Of a DNA stretch of 24,726 nt, positions 16,312 through 23,403 are shown one piece after another. The stretch's first letter is position 1, and every line of letters begins with the position of its first letter. The stretch is taken from the NCBI GenBank assembly GCA_964524295.1, contig CAZGCW010000033.1, positions 1-24,726 of the forward strand. The letters run 5' to 3'. The notes under the pieces were generated by a model. The model was not told the origin of the DNA. It was given only the letters and a program-made list of their open reading frames with translations, and made no database searches. This DNA is from UBA9926 sp964524295. GTDB lineage: Bacteria > Pseudomonadota > Gammaproteobacteria > Pseudomonadales > Azotimanducaceae. A program made the position numbers and the translations under genes.

Positions 16312-17601
16312 GATAGCACTCTTAGGCCTGTAGGTGATCACTGTGGCTGCCAGTGCCGCTCGATCACGGCCATACTTCTTGTAAATATACTGGATCACCT
16401 CTTCTCGTCTTTCGTGTTCAAAATCAACATCGATATCAGGAGGTTCATTACGTTCTTTAGAGATAAAGCGCTCAAATAGTAAATTTATTTTTGCAGGATT
16501 TACTTCTGTAATGCTCAGACAGTAACAAACGGCACTATTGGCAGCAGATCCTCTTCCCTGACAAAGAATATGTTGGCTTTTTGCAAACTGGACAATGTCG
16601 AATACGGTCAAGAAATAGTATTCGTAGTTTAGAGAAGCGATTAACTGTAATTCTTTGTCAATTTGAAGTTGAACCGGTTTCGGTATCCCATCGGGCCAAC
16701 GTGTTAGCGCTCCGGCTTGAGTTAACTCGAGCAGATACTGTGTTGGGGTTTTGCCTGCAGGGACCAGTTCTTCTGGATATTCATAGCGTAGTTCATCTAA
16801 AGAGAAGTGACATTGGTTGGCTATCCGTAACGTGTTTTCTAATAAAGATGAGGGATAAAGCTGGCCTATGGCTGGGATATTGCGGAGGTGCCGTTCACTG
16901 TTTTTTTGTAGGAGACGGCCTGCCATTTTGATAGACACGCCTAACCTGATGGCAGTTAAAGTGTCGAGTAATGGTTTCCTGCTGGGGATGTGCATGTGGA
17001 CATCGCCACAGGCGACCATGGGTATGCATGTCGCTTTAGCTAAACCAGAAAGATAGCGGTAGGTTTTTATATCCTGGCCATCGAGAAAGCTTTCCAGGCC
17101 AAGCCAGAGCCGTTCGGAGAACCATGCTTTTAAGGTTTTGCCATAGACGGGGTTTTTTCCCTCATCCTCAGTAGGCAGCCAGATAATGATGATCTGGTCT
17201 GTTGCAGTTTGCAGGTCTTTCAGCCTCAGGGTGTATTCACCTTTCTCTGCCCGACGTCGTGCTCGGCTGATAAGGCTGCAAATTTGCCCATATCCAGTCC
17301 GGTTTGGGGCTAGCATGATAATTTTAATCTCTTCCTGGAGCGTGAACTCGCTGCCGATAATTAGTTTTAAGCTACAGCTCTTGGCTTTCTTGTGCGCTTT
17401 AACAATACCAGCCATTGAACATTCGTCAGTAATCGCCAGTGCGTGATAACCGAGAACGGCAGCTTGCTGGACTAGCTCCTCTGGATGAGATGCGCCCCTC
17501 AAGAAAGAATGGTTGGTAATACAATGTAACTCGGCATATTGGGAAGAGGGCACTGGTACCGCAACTGATCTTTCAGTAAAAGGGGGATTATAATGGTTCA
17601 T
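16309..17601 (-). CDS. dnaE2: error-prone DNA polymerase DnaE2 (ImuC), N-terminal portion ending at a premature TGA
   Basis: First 430 residues of the SOS-induced C-family polymerase that carries out error-prone translesion synthesis with ImuB. The PHP domain begins with YAELHCITNHSFLRGASHP, a hallmark of DnaE2, and continues to about residue 220. The palm segment CQGRGSAANSAVCYC follows, then PDIDVDF at 388-394 with catalytic D389 and D391. The frame ends at RPKSAI followed by TGA, where the family has Arg (CGA would need a single base change). The complete gene as laid out spans 14427-17601 and would encode about 1,050 residues. A LexA operator lies 36-55 bases upstream. imuA and imuB are not adjacent. 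The start ATG at 17601 has a poor ribosome binding site. Confidence 0.9.
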   Translation of the reverse strand: MNHYNPPFTERSVAVPVPSSQYAELHCITNHSFLRGASHPEELVQQAAVLGYHALAITDECSMAGIVKAHKKAKSCSLKLIIGSEFTLQEEIKIIMLAPNRTGYGQICSLISRARRRAEKGEYTLRLKDLQTATDQIIIIWLPTEDEGKNPVYGKTLKAWFSERLWLGLESFLDGQDIKTYRYLSGLAKATCIPMVACGDVHMHIPSRKPLLDTLTAIRLGVSIKMAGRLLQKNSERHLRNIPAIGQLYPSSLLENTLRIANQCHFSLDELRYEYPEELVPAGKTPTQYLLELTQAGALTRWPDGIPKPVQLQIDKELQLIASLNYEYYFLTVFDIVQFAKSQHILCQGRGSAANSAVCYCLSITEVNPAKINLLFERFISKERNEPPDIDVDFEHERREEVIQYIYKKYGRDRAALAATVITYRPKSAI

Positions 17602-17610
17602 TCTGGGTCA

Positions 17611-17640
17611 TTGGAACGAAAAGCCAGGCGCTAATATACT
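17611..17640 (+). promoter_or_regulatory. candidate rightward promoter towards tdk, overlapping the LexA operator
   Basis: TTGGAA at 17611-17616 (4 of 6 to TTGACA) and TATACT at 17635-17640 (5 of 6 to TATAAT) are 18 bases apart and point to tdk, whose start is about 205 bases further on. The -10-like hexamer overlaps the left arm of the LexA box, so LexA bound there would block it. This is inference from sequence alone. Confidence 0.35.
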
Positions 17641-17656
17641 GTATAAATATACAGTA
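17637..17656. promoter_or_regulatory. LexA (SOS) operator
   Basis: CTGTATAAATATACAG at 17639-17654 fits the gammaproteobacterial LexA consensus CTGT-N8-ACAG exactly. The dyad extends to TACTG...CAGTA at 17637-17656, like the strong E. coli SOS boxes. It sits 36-55 bases upstream of the dnaE2 start on the minus strand, within AT-rich DNA suited to a promoter. dnaE2/imuC genes are classical LexA targets, so function and position agree. Confidence 0.92.
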
Positions 17657-17844
17657 TATTGAAATAACCATAAATTCAAGCTTCTCTATCTCGATATAAG
17701 GGAAGTTCTATCCGATTACTTGATCAACTTGGTTTAACCCCGGGAATTGGCTCATAAAGGATTACATTAGGGTTCTGGAAACTAAAAAGTGGGGTGAGCC
17801 AGTCTGCACTAACCGCTATAATGAGGCTTGAAAGAGGTTCTCTG

Positions 17845-18435
17845 ATGGCAAAATTCTACTTTTACTACTCCTCCATGAATGCAGGGAAGTCGACCGCTCT
17901 GTTACAGTCAAGTCATAACTACCGAGAGCGGGGTATGTCGACGCTGTTGTTGTGTCCTGCATTAGATAATCGTTATGGTCAGGGTAGGATTACTTCTCGC
18001 CTCGGGATTGAGGAAGAAGCGACCACATTTGCCCAAGATGAAGACTTATACCAGTTGGTGGCGGGGTATCACAATAACCGAGCGATCCACTGTGTCATGA
18101 TAGATGAAGCGCAGTTCCTGAAAAAAAACCAGGTCTATCAGTTGGGGCGGATCTGTGATGAGATCGATATTCCCGTGCTCGCCTATGGTTTGCGGACGGA
18201 TTTTCAGGGAGAACCCTTTGAGGGAAGCCAGTACCTGCTGAGTTGGGCAGATAACCTACGTGAGCTTAAGGCTATCTGTCATTGTGGCAGTAAAGCAACC
18301 ATGGTCTTACGAACCGATGCAGCAGGCCACGCCCTCACCAGTGGTACGCAGATTGAAATAGGGGGTAATGATCGGTATGTATCGGTTTGCAGGAAGCACT
18401 TTCACCAGGGTTACACAAAAAATGCATCAGGGTGA
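17845..18435 (+). CDS. tdk: thymidine kinase, type II (Tdk)
   Basis: Phosphorylates thymidine (and deoxyuridine) with ATP in pyrimidine salvage. The P-loop MNAGKST is at residues 11-17, and the Walker B-like motif DEAQF is near residue 90. The lasso region contains ELKAICHCGSKA and YVSVCRKHF, giving a C-C-C-H zinc site in place of the common four cysteines. The 196 residues match the bacterial family (E. coli about 205). I chose the ATG at 17845 because AAAGAGG is 7 bases upstream and the family N-terminus AKFYFYYSSMNAG starts there; an earlier in-frame GTG at 17794 would add 17 residues without homology. It diverges from dnaE2 across the LexA operator. Confidence 0.94.
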   Translation: MAKFYFYYSSMNAGKSTALLQSSHNYRERGMSTLLLCPALDNRYGQGRITSRLGIEEEATTFAQDEDLYQLVAGYHNNRAIHCVMIDEAQFLKKNQVYQLGRICDEIDIPVLAYGLRTDFQGEPFEGSQYLLSWADNLRELKAICHCGSKATMVLRTDAAGHALTSGTQIEIGGNDRYVSVCRKHFHQGYTKNASG

Positions 18436-18704
18436 TATTAAAGGCTGGATTCCAATGGAGTGGTCATTTGGCATCAACACTCGAGTCAGGCTGCTGTTAA
18501 AGTGGGTTAAACGGGCCAGCCGTGAGGAAGTAGGCGTTGATGGCGACCACCCGGCACGGGTCGTAGCAGGGAGAAGTCAGCCACACTGTATATAGATAAC
18601 AGTAGATGCAGAGGGATTGGAAGTATTTCAGCTCACCAGGCGCAGATGATTTTGCGCAAGCAGGGTTTAATTGGTGCAGACAGGGTCCACTTTAGGGTGA
18701 TGAG

Positions 18705-18734
18705 CAGGGTGATACAGGGTGATACAGGGTGATA
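18705..18734 (+). repeat. three perfect tandem copies of CAGGGTGATA covering the yaiI start
   Basis: The 10-base unit CAGGGTGATA occurs three times in a row at 18705-18714, 18715-18724 and 18725-18734; a related TAGGGTGATG lies just before, at 18694-18703. Each unit contains a Shine-Dalgarno-like AGGG and a GTG. The GTG of the last unit (18729) is the start codon of the next gene, and the AGGGTGA of the unit before it sits at the right distance for ribosome binding. Confidence 0.9.
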
Positions 18735-19193
18735 ACGTGTTCTCAACAGATCTGGGTCGATGCGGATGCGTGTCCGGTGCCAGTAAAACAGATGTTGTTC
18801 CGGGCGGCCGAGCGAACAGGAATTCAGCTTACCCTTGTGGCGAATCACGTGATGCGGGTGCCTGCGCCTGAGAATGTCAAATTGATGCAAGTAGGTGCCG
18901 GTTTTGATTTGGCTGATAACAAGATTGTTGAACTGGTGAACAGCGGAGACCTTGTCATTACTGCAGATATTCCCTTGGCTGCAGAGGTTATAGACAAGGG
19001 AGCTCAGGTGCTGAGTCCGCGTGGTGAAAGTTATTCATTAGAGAACATTAAAGCGCGATTGACCCTGCGCGACTTCATGGATACGATGCGCGCCAGTGGA
19101 GTGCAAAGCGGAGGCCCGGCTGTGTTTTCGGCCAAGGATAAGCAGCGTTTCGCAAATCATTTGGATCGATATTTAACAGCAAGCGGTTATTAA
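18729..19193 (+). CDS. yaiI: UPF0178 (DUF188) family protein, YaiI-like
   Basis: Member of a widespread family of unknown biochemical function; the fold is thought to be PIN/NYN nuclease-like. The signature WVDADACPVPVK lies at residues 9-20, followed by LVANH, GFDLADNKIVE, and DLVITADIPLAAEVIDKGA. The acidic residues D11 and D13 and the DLVITADIPLA motif are the conserved candidate active site. Its 154 residues are normal. The start is GTG within a 10-base tandem repeat; no ATG lies near the family N-terminus. The 293-base gap before it, after tdk, holds no gene I can support. Confidence 0.9.
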   Translation: MITCSQQIWVDADACPVPVKQMLFRAAERTGIQLTLVANHVMRVPAPENVKLMQVGAGFDLADNKIVELVNSGDLVITADIPLAAEVIDKGAQVLSPRGESYSLENIKARLTLRDFMDTMRASGVQSGGPAVFSAKDKQRFANHLDRYLTASGY

Positions 19194-19234
19194 TAAGCAA
19201 TTGAGGTTCCGTGTTTTTGGGTTTTTTGGGATTT

Positions 19235-19254
19235 ATCCGGCTTAGGAGCCGGGT
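19235..19254. other. strong hairpin between yaiI and the FKBP gene
   Basis: CCGGCT (19237-19242), loop TAGG and AGCCGG (19247-19252) form a perfect 6-bp stem that extends by an A-T and a G-T pair. It lies 41 bases after the yaiI stop. There is no T-run immediately after it on the plus strand, so it is not a classical intrinsic terminator; it could protect the mRNA end or be chance. Confidence 0.4.
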
Positions 19255-19396
19255 CTGGTTGAATCGCGATCAGCCAGAACAGGCTGCAATGTCTTACGCG
19301 GAGACAACTGGTCAGTATTAAACTGCTGGCCTGGAACTACCCCAGTGTTATCGGATTCGACCTAATAACATGACACAGACTTGAGTTAAAACTGAA

Positions 19397-19888
19397 ATGA
19401 AAATAGAAAAATCATGTGTGGTCGCTGCGCAGTATGTGCTGGCTGACCTTGATGGTAATGAGCTAGAACGGTCTACACAGGCATCTCCCATGGTTTATCT
19501 GCATGGCTATAGAAATATTCTTCCGGACTTGGAAGCTGCTTTGGCGGGTCTTGAGGAAGGTGCAGAGATACAGGTTGATCTACCCCCAGAGCGCGCTTAT
19601 GGGTTGAGGGATAGTAATGCGGTGCAAAGAGTACCAAAGAAATATCTGATTAAACCGCCTAGAAAAATGCCTCCGGGGACCTTGGTCAGATTAAATACCC
19701 GGTCTGGGGCAAGGGATGCCGTTGTGATAAAGGCCGGGAAATTCAATGTTGATATTGATAGTAATCACCCTTACGCAGATAAACATTTGGTTTTTTCGAT
19801 AACGGTAGAAAAAATAAGACCGGCAACTGCTTCGGAGTTAGCTCATGGTCACAGCCATGGATTCGATGGCCAGGAGCATGATCATTGA
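19397..19888 (+). CDS. FKBP-type peptidyl-prolyl cis-trans isomerase, SlyD-like
   Basis: Cytoplasmic prolyl isomerase and chaperone of the SlyD/FkpB group. Its 163 residues show the split FKBP domain (YVLADLDGNELERS, then LPDLEAALAGLEEGAEIQV), the inserted chaperone flap from about residue 70, and the return strand HPYADKHLVFSITVEKI. In place of the family's usual NHPLAGK comes NHPYADK. The C-terminal tail is His-rich (HGHSHGFDGQEHDH, residues 150-163), like the metal-binding tail of SlyD but shorter and without cysteines, so nickel or zinc binding is plausible. No signal peptide is seen. It converges with the hydratase gene, 14 bases away. Confidence 0.9.
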   Translation: MKIEKSCVVAAQYVLADLDGNELERSTQASPMVYLHGYRNILPDLEAALAGLEEGAEIQVDLPPERAYGLRDSNAVQRVPKKYLIKPPRKMPPGTLVRLNTRSGARDAVVIKAGKFNVDIDSNHPYADKHLVFSITVEKIRPATASELAHGHSHGFDGQEHDH

Positions 19889-19902
19889 TTTTTCGTCTGA
19901 GC

Positions 19903-20700
19903 CTAGTTGCCCTGCCATTGAGGCTGGCGTTTTTCGGCGAAAGCCAGTGGCCCTTCCAGTGCATCATGGCTCTTTTGGCGGAGGGTTTCCTCCGCGTATT
20001 TGTGATGGAAGGCTTGTGCCAGAGGAAGATCAAGACCTTGCATTGCACAGGCTTTGGTCGCGCGGATAGCCAAGGGCGCGCAGCGAAGAATATCGCTGAC
20101 ATAACCGTCAACGGTTGCCTTCAGTTCGCTGGCATTAACAACCTCATTGACTAATCCCAACTCATAAGCACGTGTTGCTGTCATGTGCCTGCCGGTGAGT
20201 AGAAAACCCATAGCCGGCTTAAGGCCAATTTGACGCGGTAATCTGTGCACACCAGCCGCACCGGCTATGAGACCTCTTCTCGGTTCTGGCAGGCCAAATT
20301 CAGCATGGTCGGCCGAAACAATAATGTCGCAAGCCAGCGCGATTTCTAACCCGCCGCCTAGGGCAAAGCCGTTAACCATGGCTATAAGCGGTTTGCAGAA
20401 GTGCCAGCGTTCAGCAATGTGGGTTGTTTGCTCAGCTAATTGTCGCCACTTTAATCTTTGCTGTTCATTGGCTTGCCTTTCTAGTGCCCGGTGTTTCAGA
20501 TCAGCGCCAGCACAGAATGCTTTTTCACCGGCACCGGTAATCACGGCCAGCCAGATATCATCATTTTGTTCAATTTCATTCAGGTGTTCGGAAAGCTGCC
20601 AGCGCAATTCGGGGTTGAGCGCATTCATTGCCTCAGGCCGGTTGAGTGTAATCCAGGCGACTTTGTCGCTAACTTCGAATCGGGTTGTGTTGGTCTGCAT
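19903..20700 (-). CDS. enoyl-CoA hydratase/isomerase (crotonase) family protein
   Basis: Crotonase-fold enzyme of 265 residues acting on a CoA thioester, probably hydration or isomerisation. The oxyanion-hole segments are FCAGADL at 62-68 and GFALGGGLEIA at 111-121. Both acidic residues of the hydratase active site are present, E119 and E139, the latter in GLPEPRRGL. The exact substrate is not readable. Neighbouring CoA-transferase suggests a carnitine-type or other organic-acid pathway, by analogy to caiB-caiD, but similarity to CaiD is not proven. The start ATG has AAGGAT 5 bases upstream. It is the last gene of a three-gene minus-strand group. Confidence 0.92.
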   Translation of the reverse strand: MQTNTTRFEVSDKVAWITLNRPEAMNALNPELRWQLSEHLNEIEQNDDIWLAVITGAGEKAFCAGADLKHRALERQANEQQRLKWRQLAEQTTHIAERWHFCKPLIAMVNGFALGGGLEIALACDIIVSADHAEFGLPEPRRGLIAGAAGVHRLPRQIGLKPAMGFLLTGRHMTATRAYELGLVNEVVNASELKATVDGYVSDILRCAPLAIRATKACAMQGLDLPLAQAFHHKYAEETLRQKSHDALEGPLAFAEKRQPQWQGN

Positions 20701-20768
20701 TTTTATCCTTGCTGGTTAGAATTCGACGGATTGTTAGCCATGCGACGCTCGCAGGGGGTAAGGTCGAG

Positions 20769-21512
20769 TTAAGCCCCAGGACTGGCTGAACCACCACTGG
20801 GTAGGTAATGTGGGTAATCTCGGCTGGACCTGACCCTGCTCAGGACACTGGCTGCGGTTTGATGTTCGGCTAGATCCTCAAGCTGTTTTACAGTCACTGC
20901 CATCATGGCAAAGTCGCCCTTTTTGTACTCTGCAAGCGCGGTAGTAGGCGAGATCCAGATACTATCGGTGGTTTCTTCTCCGTCGTGAAGCTCCAACTGA
21001 TCATTCGGGGCTGAGCCAACGAAAAATCTCGTGTCGAATCGGCGGGGTCTGCCCGGGGGCGTTACCCAGCGGTTAAAAAAATGGATTTGATTCATGCTCA
21101 AAGTCCAACCCTCGTTGGCACACATGGTATCCAGGCTGATTTCATTATTTCTGAGTAGACGCCGATACTTGATTACTTTTTCATCCTGGGTGTTGATTTG
21201 TTTTCCTTCGTAGGTGGATGCCAGTAGTAGCCCGGATTCTTCAAAGGTTTCTCTTATGGCTGCGACCCAGCACGCCAGCCAGTCATCACCCAAGGCATTT
21301 TTCTGGTGCAATTGGTCCTGGCTCAAAGGGGTAATCTGTTTTTTGTAACTGGCGTTATAATCTGATTCATCGACGCGTCCCCCCGGGAAAACATACATGC
21401 CACCCGCAAAGGCGGTACGGGTGGTTCTCTTCAGCATGAGGATTTCGTACTGGGGATGCGCTTGGCGTACTAAAATCAGTGTTGCAGCAGATCTGATCGG
21501 CTGGTCGTTCAT
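20769..21512 (-). CDS. Nudix hydrolase, NUDT19-like (putative CoA/acyl-CoA diphosphatase)
   Basis: Nudix-fold pyrophosphohydrolase of 247 residues. The Nudix box is split: the front half FPGGRVDESD lies at about 42-51 and the catalytic back half RETFEESG at 87-94, separated by some 28 extra residues. Such an insertion is known in eukaryotic NUDT19 and its bacterial relatives, which cleave CoA and acyl-CoA. That activity fits the adjacent CoA-transferase and hydratase genes, but substrate is inferred. The ATG start overlaps the stop of the CoA-transferase (ATGA), so translation is coupled. 68 bases separate it from the hydratase gene. Confidence 0.88.
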   Translation of the reverse strand: MNDQPIRSAATLILVRQAHPQYEILMLKRTTRTAFAGGMYVFPGGRVDESDYNASYKKQITPLSQDQLHQKNALGDDWLACWVAAIRETFEESGLLLASTYEGKQINTQDEKVIKYRRLLRNNEISLDTMCANEGWTLSMNQIHFFNRWVTPPGRPRRFDTRFFVGSAPNDQLELHDGEETTDSIWISPTTALAEYKKGDFAMMAVTVKQLEDLAEHQTAASVLSRVRSSRDYPHYLPSGGSASPGA

Positions 21513-22726
21513 TGCGGGCTTACCACGCCGTCCTGGATAAGCGCTTCAATTGTGGCTTTGTCCATGCCCAGTTCCTGGAGAATGGCCATGCTATCCTGCC
21601 CCAGTTTAGGCGCACTATGCCTGGGTCTGACGTCAGATTGGCCAAATCGGATAGGGATACCCACCGTTTTATACTCTCCGAACTCTTCGTTATTCATTGA
21701 TGGGAACAGGTTAATTGCTTCAGCCTGAGGGTCAGCGGGCACTTCGTGCAAACCCAGCACAGGGCCCCAGATTAAACCGGCTTCGTCAAAAATCGGACCC
21801 CACTCATCACGACTACGTGTAGAAAGGGCCTGATCGACGCCATCAGTGAGTTCTGGCATGTGGTCATAACGACCTTTCCCAGTGGCATACTTGTCTTCTT
21901 CTAGCCAATGACTCAGTCCCAGGGCCACGCAGAAAGCGGGCCATTGTTCTGGTCCCGGCATGTTGAAAACCACCCATTTACCATCGCCACAAGGGTAACG
22001 GTTGGCCGTCGGTGTCAATAGATTGTGTCTTGCCCGTCGTCTCACCGGGGCATGGTCATTCGCCGTAGTTGCATAGTCACTTGCCTGGGTCCATACAGCC
22101 GTTTCATATAACGAGGTTTCTATGGTCTGCCCCTCTCCTGATGATTCTGCTTGCCTGAGCGCCGCTAATATTCCAGCGACCAAAGCCAGCCCGGTGGTGT
22201 GATCACCCTGGGCGGGCCGGGCCTGGGGTACATCACCCATATCGCCTTCTCGCATGGCATCGTATAATCCTGAACGACCGAAAAAGGCGGTAACATCGTA
22301 TCCTGGTCGCCAGGCATCTGGGCCAGTGGTCCCGAAGCCGGTTAATGTTGCGTGGACTAGCTTGGGATTAATTGAGAATAGCGAGGTCGGATCGAGGTTG
22401 TATTTCTGCTGTCTTTCCAGCAGCAGATTACACATAAAAATGTCCGCGGTTTGGCAGAGTGTGTGAATAATTTCTATACCAGCCAGTTGAGTAAGATCGA
22501 CAACCAGAGACTCCTTGCCTCGATTGTCTACATCGAATTGCAAATCAATTTCACGAACCGGTGATTCGGTCTTGGGCGTTCTGCCCATATCTCTCATAGG
22601 ATCACCAACAGGAGGTTCTATTTTAATAACCCGGGCACCCATATCTGCAAGAATGGCACCCGCGCTTGGCGCCGCCATCCAGTTGTCTATTTCAATTACG
22701 GTAATATTGTCTAATGGTGAAGCCAC
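21509..22726 (-). CDS. class III CoA-transferase (CaiB/BaiF/Frc family)
   Basis: Transfers CoA between an acyl-CoA donor and a carboxylic acid acceptor through an aspartyl intermediate. Residues 5-40 form the family opening (LDNITVIEIDNWMAAPSAG..., ADMGARVIKIEPPVGDP). RPGYD is at 140-144, and the catalytic aspartate is D175 in QGDHTTGL. Its 405 residues are typical. Acceptor and donor cannot be told from sequence. The start is GTG at 22726 and the first gene of a probable operon with the Nudix and hydratase genes. It is divergent from the GNAT gene, with a very short shared upstream region. Confidence 0.93.
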   Translation of the reverse strand: MASPLDNITVIEIDNWMAAPSAGAILADMGARVIKIEPPVGDPMRDMGRTPKTESPVREIDLQFDVDNRGKESLVVDLTQLAGIEIIHTLCQTADIFMCNLLLERQQKYNLDPTSLFSINPKLVHATLTGFGTTGPDAWRPGYDVTAFFGRSGLYDAMREGDMGDVPQARPAQGDHTTGLALVAGILAALRQAESSGEGQTIETSLYETAVWTQASDYATTANDHAPVRRRARHNLLTPTANRYPCGDGKWVVFNMPGPEQWPAFCVALGLSHWLEEDKYATGKGRYDHMPELTDGVDQALSTRSRDEWGPIFDEAGLIWGPVLGLHEVPADPQAEAINLFPSMNNEEFGEYKTVGIPIRFGQSDVRPRHSAPKLGQDSMAILQELGMDKATIEALIQDGVVSPQ

Positions 22727-22771
22727 TGCTATTTATCTCTCATCGGTTAATATAGAGAGCCAATCATAAGT

Positions 22772-22776
22772 GAGGT
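22772..22776 (+). promoter_or_regulatory. ribosome binding site that supports an ATT start for the GNAT gene
   Basis: GAGGT, preceded by AGT, matches five bases of the Shine-Dalgarno consensus and is followed after 7 bases by ATT at 22784, in frame with the GNAT coding sequence. No ATG, GTG or TTG occurs in this frame between the stop at 22748 and the TTG at 22841. Confidence 0.5.
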
Positions 22777-22783
22777 TCTAACA

Positions 22784-23395
22784 ATTAGAAACCTTGAAGA
22801 TAACCGGGGTTGTTCGGTCAGGCGATATGAACAAGATGACTTGCCCTATCTTTACAGCATCTGTTTGCAAACGGGTGACGCTGGGCAGGATGCAACCGGC
22901 CTGATTGATGAGCAACTCCTTGGACATTATTACGCGGCACCCTATGTTCATTTTGAACCTGATCTATGCTGGGTATTGGTCAGACAAGCCGTACCAGTGG
23001 GTTATATCCTGGGTACGAGCGATTCCAGTGCCTTCGCAACCTGGGCAGACAGGAAGTGGTGGGGCAGGCTCAGAGAGCGTTACCCGCTGAAAAATAAAAC
23101 GCGTAACTGGACCCAGCAAATGATTTCTCTATTGCACGAAGGCTATCGGCCCCCCAGTGGAATTAAGGCCTATCCAGCGCATTTACATATTGATTTACTG
23201 CCGGAAGGCCAAAAGCAAGGCTGGGGCAAGGTTCTAATGGATCTGTTGTGCGAAGAATTAAAACAAAGGGGGATTGCTGGCGTGCACCTTGAAGTGAGCA
23301 GGCGTAACACGAATGCCATTGGATTTTATCAGCGAACCGGATTCTGTATTCTCAAGTCGAGCCGTAGCTTCATTCGATTTGGGCGGTCGCTCTGA
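22784..23395 (+). CDS. GNAT-family N-acetyltransferase
   Basis: Acetyl-CoA-dependent acetyltransferase of unknown substrate, 203 residues if it begins at ATT 22784. The acetyl-CoA loop is in LLPEGQKQGWGKVLMDLLCE, followed by GVHLEVSRRNTNAIGFYQRTGF, the standard motifs A and B. The opening SVRRYEQDDLPYLYSIC resembles GNAT N-termini (RxYxxxDLxxLYxIC). It extends upstream of the first ordinary start, TTG 22841, so the shorter 184-residue form would lack the first strand. The style resembles the GNAT-like domain of bacterial O-GlcNAcase relatives, which is a weak resemblance. It ends 8 bases from the convergent TauD gene. Confidence 0.82.
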   Translation: MRNLEDNRGCSVRRYEQDDLPYLYSICLQTGDAGQDATGLIDEQLLGHYYAAPYVHFEPDLCWVLVRQAVPVGYILGTSDSSAFATWADRKWWGRLRERYPLKNKTRNWTQQMISLLHEGYRPPSGIKAYPAHLHIDLLPEGQKQGWGKVLMDLLCEELKQRGIAGVHLEVSRRNTNAIGFYQRTGFCILKSSRSFIRFGRSL

Positions 23396-23403
23396 CTAGA
23401 ATA

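Noticed and set aside
18455..18595. Small 46-residue open frame between tdk and yaiI
   Set aside because: No ribosome binding site and no recognisable motif; the interval looks non-coding.
19235..19254. Calling the strong hairpin an intrinsic terminator
   Set aside because: The 3' side is GTCTGGTTGAA on the plus strand, without a T-run; listed only as a hairpin.
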